A stretch of DNA of 52,204 bases, from positions 154-52,357 of the forward strand of contig JABCZZ010000009.1 of the NCBI GenBank assembly GCA_013289445.1, written 5' to 3'. How positions within the stretch are numbered: the stretch's first letter is position 1; the number at the start of each line of letters is the position of its first letter. Source of the stretch: Alphaproteobacteria bacterium. GTDB lineage: Bacteria > Pseudomonadota > Alphaproteobacteria > Rickettsiales > JABCZZ01. The notes below the pieces were generated by a model that searched no databases, was not told the origin of the DNA, and saw only the letters and a list, made by a program, of their open reading frames with translations. The position numbers were made by a program, and so were the translations under genes. This document shows, piece after piece, positions 1-8,341 of the stretch.

Positions 1-20
1 TGCCCAGGCGCAGTCCGTGA

Positions 21-389
21 GATACGGCAGGGGTAAGTGATATCGTGGACATCGCGCGCGGGACGATGTGCAAACCGTTTTGTATCCCCGTGGCACAGAT
101 GAAACCCGTGACGCGCGCGGCAATGGACGGGCTTAAGACCTCCTATTACGTGCGCCTGGTCGTGGTCGATAAGCCCGGCGTGCTTGCCGGTGTCACCGGC
201 GTGTTCCGCGACGAGGGCATTTCCCTCAGTTCCTTCCTGCAACATGGCCAGTCCGAAGGCAAGCCGGTGCAGGTGGTGCTGACTACCCACGAAACACTTG
301 AACGCAGCATGAAGAGAGCGCTACAATCCATCAGCAAACTCGACTCGGTGGTGGAGCCGCCACATATGATAAGGATCGAACCGCTATGA
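21..389 (+). CDS. hom: Homoserine dehydrogenase, C-terminal ACT-domain part (5' end outside window, frame broken at edge)
   Basis: Homoserine dehydrogenase makes homoserine from aspartate semialdehyde; its C-terminal ACT domain senses threonine. The visible part begins with the conserved SDIVDIARG end of the substrate-binding domain (about position 36) and continues into an ACT domain: YYVRLVVVDKPGVLAGVTGV, then the EGISLSSFLQ helix, VVLTTHETLE, and the VVEPPHMIRIEPL ending typical of alphaproteobacterial Hom. Reading this frame upstream meets a TGA at 18-20, while the Pro-Gly-Ala expected before SDIVDIARG is readable in another frame, so a base may be missing near 18-21. A GTG at 45 could start an ORF but would lie inside the conserved domain, so I treat this as the tail of a longer gene. 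Its stop overlaps the glpX start (ATGA), so the two are cotranscribed. I am sure of the family; real lesion versus edge error is open. Confidence 0.85.
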   Translation, partial: DTAGVSDIVDIARGTMCKPFCIPVAQMKPVTRAAMDGLKTSYYVRLVVVDKPGVLAGVTGVFRDEGISLSSFLQHGQSEGKPVQVVLTTHETLERSMKRALQSISKLDSVVEPPHMIRIEPL

Positions 390-1396
390 CCAAAAACGCC
401 GCCAAGGCTGCTTATTCCGAAAGCTTCACCATGGATCGCAATTTCGCGCTTGAAGCGGTGCGTGTCACCGAAGCGGCGGCACTCGCCTGCTCGCGCCTCA
501 TGGGGCGGGGCAATGAAAAAGAAGCTGATCAGGCCGCGGTCACTGCCATGCGCGAAGCACTCAATGGCCTGACGATTGACGGCACCGTGGTTATCGGCGA
601 AGGCGAACGCGACAAGGCGCCGATGCTTTATATCGGCGAAAAGGTCGGCTCAGGCGGCGGCCCCAAAATCGACATTGCGCTTGATCCTCTCGAAGGCACG
701 ACGTTATGTGCCACCGGCGGACCCAACGCACTCGCCGTGGTCGCGATGGCCGAGAAAAACGGTTTTCTGCATGCGCCCGATGTCTATATGAATAAAATCG
801 CGGTCGGCGGCGGACTGCCTGACGGTGTCATCGATCTCGACGACAGCCCGGCTACCAATCTCAAGCGCCTCGCCAAAGCCAAAAAATGCGACGTGTCGGA
901 TCTCGTCGCCTGCATCTTAAAGCGGGAACGCCATGATGAGCTCGTCGCCAAGGTGCGCGCCGCCGGCGCACGCATTCAGCTCATTACCGACGGCGACGTC
1001 GCCGGCGTCATTGCCACTTCACGCCAGGACACGGGCGTGGATATTTATTTTGGCATCGGCGGCGCACCCGAAGGCGTGCTTGCCGCTGCCGCGCTACGTT
1101 GCATTGGTGGCCAGTTCCAAGGCCGGCTGATTTTCAGCGAAGAAGCCGAGAAATCGCGCGCCAAACGCATGGGCATCGAAGACTTGAGCCGTAAATACGC
1201 TCTTGAAGATCTCGCCAAAGGCGACGTGATGTTTGCCGCGACCGGCGTCACTGACGGTTCGATGCTCAAGGGTGTCAGACGTTTTCCGGGTGGAGCGCAT
1301 ACCCATTCCATCATCATGCGCTCGCGCACCGGCACGGTGCGAGTCATTGAAGCCGAACATAATTTCGGGCGCAAAACGTGGGTCGACCACAAATAG
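386..1396 (+). CDS. glpX: Fructose-1,6-bisphosphatase class II
   Basis: Hydrolyses fructose 1,6-bisphosphate (often also sedoheptulose 1,7-bisphosphate) to the monophosphate in cytosolic gluconeogenesis. At 336 aa it has the normal GlpX length. The Li-sensitive phosphatase metal motifs are clear: GEGERDKAPM at residues 71-80 and DIALDPLEGT at 96-105, followed by the glycine-rich and GAPEGVLAAAALRCIGG segments typical of GlpX, and ATGVTDGSMLKGVR near residue 285. The ATG at 386 overlaps the stop of homoserine dehydrogenase in an ATGA arrangement, which fixes the start and implies translational coupling. The gene ends inside the first codons of recJ. The order hom-glpX-recJ is common in alphaproteobacteria. 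Nothing looks damaged. Confidence 0.97.
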   Translation: MTKNAAKAAYSESFTMDRNFALEAVRVTEAAALACSRLMGRGNEKEADQAAVTAMREALNGLTIDGTVVIGEGERDKAPMLYIGEKVGSGGGPKIDIALDPLEGTTLCATGGPNALAVVAMAEKNGFLHAPDVYMNKIAVGGGLPDGVIDLDDSPATNLKRLAKAKKCDVSDLVACILKRERHDELVAKVRAAGARIQLITDGDVAGVIATSRQDTGVDIYFGIGGAPEGVLAAAALRCIGGQFQGRLIFSEEAEKSRAKRMGIEDLSRKYALEDLAKGDVMFAATGVTDGSMLKGVRRFPGGAHTHSIIMRSRTGTVRVIEAEHNFGRKTWVDHK

Positions 1397-3174
1397 TAAC
1401 ACAAACGACGACAACCGCTGCTGACATTGTTTCGGTATCAGGGCAGCGCTGGCATATGCGCGAGCATGATGCGCGCACGGCTCTTGCCATTTCTCAACAG
1501 TTAGGACTGCCCGAGCTTTTAGGAAGAATTCTTGCTGGCCGCGGCATTGCCGTGCAGCAGGCGCAAGCGTTTTTGCATCCGACATTGCGTGAATACCTCC
1601 CCGATCCGTTTCACCTTAAAGACATGCAAAAGGCAGCGCAGCGCGTGACGCAAGCCATTGCTGCCAGAGAGACTATCGCGATATTCGGCGATTACGATGT
1701 TGACGGCGCAACCTCCAGCGCGTTGTTGATACGTTACCTGCGCATGCTTGATCTCAGCCCGCTGGTGCATATTCCCGATCGCATGAAAGAAGGCTACGGA
1801 CCCAATGCCCCTGCTCTGCTGGCACTGAAGGAACGCGGTGCCACGCTGGTCATCACCGTTGATTGCGGCACCATGGCACATGCGCCGCTGGCTGCCGCTA
1901 AAGCAGCGGGACTGGAGGTGATCGTCGTTGATCACCACAAAGGCAGTCCGGACATGCCTGAGGCCTATGCCATCGTCAATCCCAACCGGTTCGATGAGGA
2001 AAGCCCGCACACGCAGCTCGCCGCGTGCGGCGTGACGTTCCTGCTGCTGGTCGCAATCAATAAACTGCTGCGCGAAGCCGGACATTTCGCAAACGGCAAG
2101 GAACCCGATCTGATGTCACTGCTTGATCTGGTGGCGCTGGGAACGGTGTGTGACGTCGTGCCGCTCACCGGTGCCAACCGTGCGCTTGTCACCCAGGGCC
2201 TCAAGATGGCGCATCAGCGCCGCAATGCAGGGCTGGTTGCGGTAATGGATGTCGCCCGTCTTACGGAAGCACCGGGCACATATCACGCGGGTTTCATCAT
2301 CGGCCCGCGCATCAATGCCGGCGGGCGCGTGGGTAAAGCCGATCTGGGCGTGCGTCTGCTGACCACCGAAGATGTATTTGAGGCCAAAGGACTGGCCGAG
2401 GAACTTGATCGTTTCAACGCCGAACGCAAAGCCATTGAATCGCTCGTGATTGAACAGGCCATGCAGGATGCCTCGCAACTTCCTGCATCCGACGCCGTGC
2501 TCGTCGTGGCACGCGAGGGCTGGCACGCCGGTGTCATCGGCATTGTTGCCGGCAGGCTTAAGGAACATTTCCATAAACCCACCGCCGTGATTGCGCTTAA
2601 TGGCGCTACCGGTAAAGCCTCGGCACGTTCGATCAGCGGCGTTGACCTGGGCGCCGCAGTACTCGCCGCCGTGCAGGCAGATGTATTGCTGGGTGGCGGC
2701 GGCCATGCCATGGCAGCAGGATTCACCATCGCCAAGGATCGCATCGACAGATTGCGCGCGTTTTTTAACGACCGGCTGAGCACGCAGGTTGCAACGCTTT
2801 CGCGTGAGCGCGTACTGCATCTGGATGCCACGGTAAGTCTTCCTGGTATCACCGCGGATCTTGCCAGGCTTATCGAACAGGCCGGGCCTTATGGTGCGGG
2901 CAATCCCTCCGTACGCCTGTTGCTTGACGGGGTGAAGGTCGTCAACAGCGATATCGTCGGCGACGGGCATGTGCGCGTCATCCTCACCGAAGCGGGGCCA
3001 GACGCTTCGTCTTTAAGCCTCAAGGCAATGGCCTTCAGAAGTGCGGATACGATCGTAGGCCAGACGTTGCTTAACGCCCGGGGCAAATCGCTCAAACTCG
3101 CAGGACAGATACGGCTTAACGTCTGGCAGGGCCGGGAATCCGCTGATCTCTTTATCGATGACGTGGCGCTCTGA
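1378..3174 (+). CDS. recJ: Single-stranded-DNA-specific 5'-3' exonuclease RecJ
   Basis: RecJ degrades single-stranded DNA 5' to 3' in recombinational repair, mismatch repair and rescue of stalled forks. The 598-aa product has the DHH phosphoesterase core: DYDVDG at residues 105-110, VDCG at 161-164, DHH at 185-187, and the GTVCDVVPL and GPRINAGGRVGKAD segments. The DHHA1 domain follows (GVIGIVAGRLKEHFHKP, then GGGGHAMAAGF near residue 438), and the C-terminal OB-like domain is present. I chose the GTG at 1378, overlapping the glpX end by 19 bp, because the family-conserved segment around Trp25 lies upstream of the first ATG (1456); no better start exists in that stretch. The overlap suggests cotranscription with hom and glpX. 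Confidence 0.96.
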   Translation: MGRPQIVTQTTTTAADIVSVSGQRWHMREHDARTALAISQQLGLPELLGRILAGRGIAVQQAQAFLHPTLREYLPDPFHLKDMQKAAQRVTQAIAARETIAIFGDYDVDGATSSALLIRYLRMLDLSPLVHIPDRMKEGYGPNAPALLALKERGATLVITVDCGTMAHAPLAAAKAAGLEVIVVDHHKGSPDMPEAYAIVNPNRFDEESPHTQLAACGVTFLLLVAINKLLREAGHFANGKEPDLMSLLDLVALGTVCDVVPLTGANRALVTQGLKMAHQRRNAGLVAVMDVARLTEAPGTYHAGFIIGPRINAGGRVGKADLGVRLLTTEDVFEAKGLAEELDRFNAERKAIESLVIEQAMQDASQLPASDAVLVVAREGWHAGVIGIVAGRLKEHFHKPTAVIALNGATGKASARSISGVDLGAAVLAAVQADVLLGGGGHAMAAGFTIAKDRIDRLRAFFNDRLSTQVATLSRERVLHLDATVSLPGITADLARLIEQAGPYGAGNPSVRLLLDGVKVVNSDIVGDGHVRVILTEAGPDASSLSLKAMAFRSADTIVGQTLLNARGKSLKLAGQIRLNVWQGRESADLFIDDVAL

Positions 3175-3223
3175 GACTGAGCGCAGGAGCGAGAAACTCT
3201 ATTTTCCTTGTATTTTTCAGCCG

Positions 3224-3252
3224 TTGTCGGTAAGAAAACCGCCCGCTATAGT
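3224..3252 (+). promoter_or_regulatory. Sigma-70 promoter of tRNA-Thr
   Basis: TTGTCG (3224-3229), a 17-bp spacer and TATAGT (3247-3252) stand just upstream of the tRNA, putting initiation near 3259, a few bases before the mature 5' end at 3262. The -10 lies in the loop of a GC-rich inverted repeat (CCGCCC at 3239-3244, GGGCGG at 3253-3258). The GC-rich initial region resembles the stringent discriminator of stable-RNA promoters. Inferred from sequence only. Confidence 0.6.
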
Positions 3253-3261
3253 GGGCGGCGT

Positions 3262-3337
3262 GCCGTCGTAGCTCAGTTGGTAGAGCATCGCATTCGTAAT
3301 GCGAGGGTCGGGGGTTCGAGTCCCTTCGACGGCACCA
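3262..3337 (+). tRNA. tRNA-Thr (anticodon CGT)
   Basis: A complete 76-nt cloverleaf: acceptor GCCGTCG pairs with CGACGGC, D-arm GCTCAGTTGGTAGAGC, anticodon stem TCGCA/TGCGA closing loop TTCGTAA with anticodon CGT (codon ACG), T-arm with loop TTCGAGT, discriminator A and encoded CCA (3335-3337). CGT is a threonine anticodon. Confidence 0.97.
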
Positions 3338-3456
3338 CACATACGCACAGGTGAGTATTTTTATCTTATAAGGATGCGCAGGTCGTGGCCGAATTCCTGC
3401 CAAAAACCGCCGGGATAGAATAAGCGCGGGTAAAAAACGTATCACGCTACCATCGA

Positions 3457-4512
3457 TCAGGCGCTTTTCTTGAGCGATGCCATATCGATAACGAAGCGGT
3501 AGCGAACATCGCTTTTTACGACGCGGTCGTAGGCTTCGTTGACTTTCTGGATGTCAATCATCTCGATGTCGCACGTGATATTGTGCTTGCTGCAAAAATC
3601 GAGCATCTCCTGCGTTTCCTTGATGCCGCCGATGAGCGAACCGGCCAGACTCTTGCGTCCGAAAATAAGCGAAAACGCGCCAATCGGCACTTGCTTTTCC
3701 GGCACCCCGACCACGACCAGAGCGCCATCAATTCTGACCAGATTCAAATACTGGTTCCAGTCCATCGGCGCGGAAACGGTATTGATGATGAGATCGAAAT
3801 GGCCCTGCAATTTTTTAAATGTTTCTGCGTCGGAAGTCGCATAAAAATGATCCGCTCCCAAACGTTTAGCATCAGCGGCTTTCTTGGTAGACTGGCTCAG
3901 TACCGTTACTTCGGCACCCAGCGCATGGGCGATCTTCACGCCCATATGGCCAAGACCCCCCAGCCCGATGATAGCCACTTTCTTGCCCGGGCCAGCCTTC
4001 CAGTGCTTAAGCGGCGAATAAAGCGTGATGCCTGCACATAACAGCGGCGCTGCCTTATCAAGTGGCAGGTTCTGCGGAATGCTCAGCACATAGTTCTCAT
4101 CGACCACGATATGGTCGCTATAACCGCCCTGCGAAAGCGTCTTGCCATCGCGTTCCTTGGCATTGTAGGTGGGGGTCATGCCACCGGAGCAAAATTGCTC
4201 AAGGCCGCTCTTGCAAGGGGTGCATTCACGACAGGAATCGACAAAACATCCTACCCCGACATGATCGCCAATGCGATACTTGCTGACTTTACTGCCTACG
4301 GCCATCACGACGCCGGTAATTTCATGGCCAGGAACCATAGGAAAGGTCGCGTTGCCCCATTCATCGCGGGCCTGATGAATGTCCGAATGGCAAATGCCGC
4401 AATATTTGATGCTGATGACCACATCGTACGGCCTGGGATCTCTGCGCTCGAAAGAAAACGGGGCAAGGGGTGCTTTGGATTTGGCAACTGCATAACCTTT
4501 GGTTGCAATCAT
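3457..4512 (-). CDS. Zinc-dependent NAD(P)-dependent alcohol dehydrogenase (YahK/cinnamyl-alcohol type)
   Basis: A 351-aa medium-chain dehydrogenase that should interconvert alcohols or aldehydes, probably with NADP(H). Catalytic zinc ligands are Cys41-His42 in CGICHSD, His63-Glu64 in PGHE and a Cys near residue 158 in [12 protein letters not shown]. The structural-zinc lobe has Cys94, Cys97, Cys100 and Cys108. The Rossmann fold begins with [12 protein letters not shown]. These features and the length fit the YahK/AdhC branch of broad aldehyde reductases. An AAAGGAG ribosome-binding site lies 7 nt before the ATG at 4512, and a TATACT-like -10 is found just upstream on the minus strand. The gene is divergent from the MarR regulator, so regulator, efflux pump and dehydrogenase may answer the same toxic compound; that link is inference. 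Confidence 0.93.
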   Translation of the reverse strand: MIATKGYAVAKSKAPLAPFSFERRDPRPYDVVISIKYCGICHSDIHQARDEWGNATFPMVPGHEITGVVMAVGSKVSKYRIGDHVGVGCFVDSCRECTPCKSGLEQFCSGGMTPTYNAKERDGKTLSQGGYSDHIVVDENYVLSIPQNLPLDKAAPLLCAGITLYSPLKHWKAGPGKKVAIIGLGGLGHMGVKIAHALGAEVTVLSQSTKKAADAKRLGADHFYATSDAETFKKLQGHFDLIINTVSAPMDWNQYLNLVRIDGALVVVGVPEKQVPIGAFSLIFGRKSLAGSLIGGIKETQEMLDFCSKHNITCDIEMIDIQKVNEAYDRVVKSDVRYRFVIDMASLKKSA

Positions 4513-4617
4513 ACTATCTCCTTTGTCAGTATAGTGCCGCGGGGCGCGGGCAAGGTATTAAGGGCGTGTATTATCTGAAATGCGATATAATTTTTGTATA
4601 TGATTCCTGCGCAAACA

Positions 4618-4646
4618 TTGACATGGCGGGCTTTTTCACGCATAAT
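4618..4646 (+). promoter_or_regulatory. Near-consensus sigma-70 promoter of the marR-RND operon
   Basis: TTGACA (4618-4623), exactly 17 bp, then CATAAT (4641-4646). Only one base differs from the E. coli consensus. Initiation would fall near 4653, inside the 12-bp palindrome at 4649-4660 and about 26 nt before the MarR start codon. Confidence 0.75.
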
Positions 4647-4648
4647 CC

Positions 4649-4660
4649 CTGCCTAGGCAG
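4649..4660. promoter_or_regulatory. Probable MarR operator: perfect 12-bp palindrome
   Basis: CTGCCTAGGCAG is a perfect palindrome lying 2 bp after the -10 box and over the expected transcription start. A MarR dimer bound here would block initiation, so this is the natural autoregulatory operator for the regulator encoded 18 bp downstream. The position is seen; the protein-DNA pairing is inferred. Confidence 0.6.
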
Positions 4661-4678
4661 TAATTGGCAAAGCAGAAT

Positions 4679-5152
4679 ATGCCGAAACAGTATTATAAGG
4701 TCAAGAATTATCAGGCGCGCCGAAGCGTCGGCTATCTGCTTCGTCTTAATGGAAAACTCATCACCAGCCACTTAGAAGCCATTTTCGTCAAGCGGGATGT
4801 GAGCTTTGTCCAATGGGTCATCCTCATGAACCTGCGCGACAAGCTTGCCAGCACAGCAGGAGAGTTGTGCCAACGTCTCTGCCATGACAGCGGTGCGCTG
4901 ACGCGCGTGCTCGATCAAATGGAAAAGCGCAAATGGATTAAGCGCAAGCGCAGCAAGCAGGACCGACGCATTGTTGCGCTTGAGATCACCGCGGAAGGCC
5001 TGAAAATCACCGAACTGTTTCTTCCCGAAGTGGTGGATGTATACAACAATCTGATGGCCGATTTCACGCAGGAAGAAGCCGACATGGTGGTAGGCCTGCT
5101 GACGCGCCTTGCTCACAAGCTTTCTCAACCTTTAAATATCTCGGCACTATAA
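4679..5152 (+). CDS. MarR-family transcriptional regulator of the RND efflux operon
   Basis: A DNA-binding dimer of the MarR family. The winged helix-turn-helix is seen at about residues 55-100: AGELCQRLCHDSGALTRVLD as recognition region, then EKRKWIKRKRSKQDRRIVAL as the wing with the family's D-x-R signature, then ITAEG. I placed the start at ATG 4679 (157 aa); a TTG at 4664 would add five residues and has no better ribosome site. It is the first gene after a near-consensus promoter with a palindromic operator and lies 3 bp before the efflux permease. I infer a ligand-responsive repressor of its own operon. Confidence 0.93.
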   Translation: MPKQYYKVKNYQARRSVGYLLRLNGKLITSHLEAIFVKRDVSFVQWVILMNLRDKLASTAGELCQRLCHDSGALTRVLDQMEKRKWIKRKRSKQDRRIVALEITAEGLKITELFLPEVVDVYNNLMADFTQEEADMVVGLLTRLAHKLSQPLNISAL

Positions 5153-5155
5153 CCC

Positions 5156-8100
5156 ATGTGGATCGTCAAAATAGCGCTGGACCGGCCTTACACGTTTATC
5201 GTGCTGAGCCTGCTGCTGCTCATTTTCGGCCCGCTGGCCATTTTGCGCACGCCGACGGATATCTTCCCTAACATCGGCATCCCGGTGGTGAGCGTGGTGT
5301 GGAGCTATACGGGCATGCCGCCCGATGAAATGGGCAATCGCATCACCGCTAACTTTGAACGCGCGCTCTCAACGACCGTCAACGATATCGAACATCTGGA
5401 ATCGCAATCCTTAACTGGCGTCTCGGTAACAAAAATTTTTTTCCAGCCCGGCGTCAATATCGACGTGGCGCTCTCGCAGGTGACCGCTATCTCGCAGACC
5501 ATGCTCAAGAACATGCCGCCGGGGGAAACGCCGCCGCTGGTCTTAAGCTATAACGCCTCGACTATTCCCGTGATCCAGCTGGCACTGTCGAGCGCCAAGC
5601 TCTCCGAGCAGGAGATGAATGATTACGGCAACAGCTTCATCCGCACACAGCTTGCGACCGTGCAGGGCTCTGCCCTGCCCTATCCTTACGGCGGAAAAAG
5701 CCGCCAGGTGCAGGTCGACCTTAATTCCAAGGCGATGCAGACCTACGGCGTCTCCCCGCAGGACGTCAATAACGCCATCGGTGCGCAGAACCTCATTCTG
5801 CCTGCAGGTACGGAAAAAATCGGCGCCTATGAATACAGCGTGAAGCTCAATGCGAGCACCAACACGGTCGATGCGCTTAACGATCTGCCGGTAAAAATCA
5901 CCAACGGCGCCACGATTTATGTGCGCGACGTGGCCCATGTGCGCGACGGATTTGCGCCGCAAACCAATATCGTGCGCGTGGACGGCACGCGCGCGGTGCT
6001 GATGACGATTCAGAAAACCGGCAATGCCTCGACTCTCGATATTATAGATCGTGTTAAAGGCCTGCTGCCGATCATCAAAGACAACATGCCGGACGGGCTT
6101 AATATCAACATGCTTGCCGACGTGTCGATCTTCGTCAAAGCCGCCATTGAAGGGGTGGTGCGCGAAGGCATCATTGCCGCAGTGCTTACCGGCCTTATGA
6201 TTCTGTTGTTCCTGGGCAGCGCGCGCTCGACACTTATCATCGCTCTTTCTATTCCGCTGTCGGTGCTCGCTTCTATTATCACGCTATCGCTACTTGGGCA
6301 GACAATCAACATCATGACGCTGGGCGGTTTGGCGTTGGCGGTAGGTATTCTGGTCGACGACGCAACGGTGGCGGTGGAAAACATAAACGCGCATCTTGAG
6401 AAGGGCAAGGATGTAGAGGAAGCCATTCTCGACGGCGCGCAGCAGATTGCCGTGCCTGCACTGGTTTCAACCTTATGTATCTGCATCGTGTTCGTACCCA
6501 TGTTCGCGCTCACAGGCGTGGCAAAGTTTCTGTTCGTGCCGCTGGCCGAAGCCGTGGTGTTCGCGATGCTCGCATCCTATATCCTTTCGCGTACGCTCGT
6601 GCCTACGCTTGCCAAATACTGGCTCAAGAAACATGCCCCGCGCGAAGAAGGGCATCAGCCGCCGCTTTCACACAATCCGCTGGTGCGTTTTCAGCAAAAT
6701 TTTGAACATCAGTTTGAACGGTTCCGCAATGGATATCATTCGATGCTGGAAAACGCCCTGCATCACCGCGGCCTGTTTCTGGGCATCTTTTCCGCATTAC
6801 TCGTCGCATCGATAATACTGCTGGGCCCGTGGCTGGGATCGGACTTTTTCCCGAGCATTGACGGGGGGCAGATCAAGCTGCATTTGCGTGCTCATTCAGG
6901 TTTGCGGGTAGAAGAGACTGCGAAACTCTGCGACGAAGTGGACAGTGTTATCCGCCGTGTTATTCCGGCTGCTGAGCTCGACAGTATCGTGGACAATATC
7001 GGCATGCCGGTAAGCGGTATCAACCTGTCCTACAGCAACTCGGCGCCTATCGGCCCGTCCGATGCCGATATCATGATTTCGCTTAAAGAAAATCATAAGC
7101 CTACCGCAGGCTACATGCGGACGTTGCGCAAAGAACTTAACGCCGATATGCCGGGAGTCACTTTTGCCTTCTTGCCCGCCGATGTCGTAAGCCAGATTCT
7201 CAATTTCGGCTTGCCATCGCCGATCGATGTGCAGGTCATCGGCTTTAAGGCCGACGCGAACCGGGAATTCGCCAATGCGCTTTATGAGCGCATCCGCCAT
7301 GTGCCGGGCCTCGTGGATACGCGTATTCAGCAGGCGTTTGACTATCCGCTGCTGCAGGTCACTGTCGATCGCAGCCGCGCGCAGGAGTTGGGTTTTACCC
7401 AGCGCGATGTCGCCAGCAACATGCTAGTATCGCTTTCGGGCAGTTTCCAGACCTCGCCAACTTTCTGGCTAAATCCGAAGAATGGCGTGCAATATTCCAT
7501 TGTCTCACAGATGCCGCAATATGATCTCACTTCGATTGACGAATTGCGCAATCTGCCGATTACGGGCACGGACCCTAATGCAAAACCCTCGGAACTGGGA
7601 GCGTTCTCAACCGTTGAGCGCGGCACGATTTCTGCGGTGGAATCCCATTACAACGTGCAGCCAGTAATCGATATTTATGCCGGCACCCAGGATCGCGATC
7701 TGGGCGCCATATCAAACGATATCCATAACATCATTTCCGACATGACCAAGGACATGCCTAAAGGTTCAAGCATTGTGGCACGCGGCCAGATGCAAACGCG
7801 CGAAGAATCCTTCAAGGGCCTCTATAGCGGCCTGGCCTTCGCCATCATCCTCGTTTACTTACTCATCGTGGTCAATTTCCAGTCGTGGCTCGACCCCTTC
7901 ATCATCATCACGGCGCTGCCGGCGGCGCTTGCCGGCATCGTCTGGATGCTGTTTCTTACCGGCACCACATTGTCTGTGCCTGCGCTCACCGGCGCTATCA
8001 TGTGCATGGGTGTCGCCACCGCCAACAGCATTCTGGTCATCAGTTTTGCGCGCGAACGTATGCAGGAGGGAGCGGATGCGCTTTCCGCTGCGCTTGAAGC

Positions 8101-8341
8101 CGGCTACACACGTCTGCGCCCGGTACTCATGACGGCGCTTGCGATGATCATCGGCATGGTGCCAATGGCGCTGGGCTTTGGCGACGGCGGCGAGCAGAAC
8201 GCCCCGCTTGGACGCGCGGTCATCGGTGGGTTGCTGTTTGCCACCGTCGCCACCTTATTCTTCGTGCCGTCTGTTTTCAGCATCATCCACGGCACTCGTC
8301 AGCAAAAACAAGAAGGAGACCCCCGCCATGTACAGGCGTGA
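5156..8341 (+). CDS. RND efflux permease (HAE1/AcrB-like)
   Basis: A 1061-aa inner-membrane proton antiporter, the pump of a tripartite efflux system. It has the twofold RND layout: N-terminal TM1, a large periplasmic loop, TM2-7 around residues 340-500, a second TM8, a second loop and TM9-12 ending near 1050. The TM4 proton-relay acidic pair is present (Asp401-Asp402 in GILVDDATVAVEN). In TM10 the position of the conserved AcrB Lys940 is Ala956 (GVATANSILVISFA), so the relay cannot be exactly that of AcrB; the same motif occurs in a known RND subgroup. The gene follows marR by 3 bp and overlaps the adaptor gene by 14 bp. The permease-adaptor-outer membrane factor order differs from the usual adaptor-first order. 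The substrate cannot be deduced. Confidence 0.95.
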   Translation: MWIVKIALDRPYTFIVLSLLLLIFGPLAILRTPTDIFPNIGIPVVSVVWSYTGMPPDEMGNRITANFERALSTTVNDIEHLESQSLTGVSVTKIFFQPGVNIDVALSQVTAISQTMLKNMPPGETPPLVLSYNASTIPVIQLALSSAKLSEQEMNDYGNSFIRTQLATVQGSALPYPYGGKSRQVQVDLNSKAMQTYGVSPQDVNNAIGAQNLILPAGTEKIGAYEYSVKLNASTNTVDALNDLPVKITNGATIYVRDVAHVRDGFAPQTNIVRVDGTRAVLMTIQKTGNASTLDIIDRVKGLLPIIKDNMPDGLNINMLADVSIFVKAAIEGVVREGIIAAVLTGLMILLFLGSARSTLIIALSIPLSVLASIITLSLLGQTINIMTLGGLALAVGILVDDATVAVENINAHLEKGKDVEEAILDGAQQIAVPALVSTLCICIVFVPMFALTGVAKFLFVPLAEAVVFAMLASYILSRTLVPTLAKYWLKKHAPREEGHQPPLSHNPLVRFQQNFEHQFERFRNGYHSMLENALHHRGLFLGIFSALLVASIILLGPWLGSDFFPSIDGGQIKLHLRAHSGLRVEETAKLCDEVDSVIRRVIPAAELDSIVDNIGMPVSGINLSYSNSAPIGPSDADIMISLKENHKPTAGYMRTLRKELNADMPGVTFAFLPADVVSQILNFGLPSPIDVQVIGFKADANREFANALYERIRHVPGLVDTRIQQAFDYPLLQVTVDRSRAQELGFTQRDVASNMLVSLSGSFQTSPTFWLNPKNGVQYSIVSQMPQYDLTSIDELRNLPITGTDPNAKPSELGAFSTVERGTISAVESHYNVQPVIDIYAGTQDRDLGAISNDIHNIISDMTKDMPKGSSIVARGQMQTREESFKGLYSGLAFAIILVYLLIVVNFQSWLDPFIIITALPAALAGIVWMLFLTGTTLSVPALTGAIMCMGVATANSILVISFARERMQEGADALSAALEAGYTRLRPVLMTALAMIIGMVPMALGFGDGGEQNAPLGRAVIGGLLFATVATLFFVPSVFSIIHGTRQQKQEGDPRHVQA

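Noticed and set aside
2116..2970. Long open frame (284 aa) antisense to recJ
   Set aside because: recJ is complete and conserved on the other strand; the antisense product has no recognisable motif and the biased composition of a shadow frame.
3152..3445. Minus-strand ORF of 97 aa containing RDSNPRPSHYECDALPTEL
   Set aside because: It is the classic false protein produced by translating the antisense of a tRNA; here it covers tRNA-Thr(CGT).
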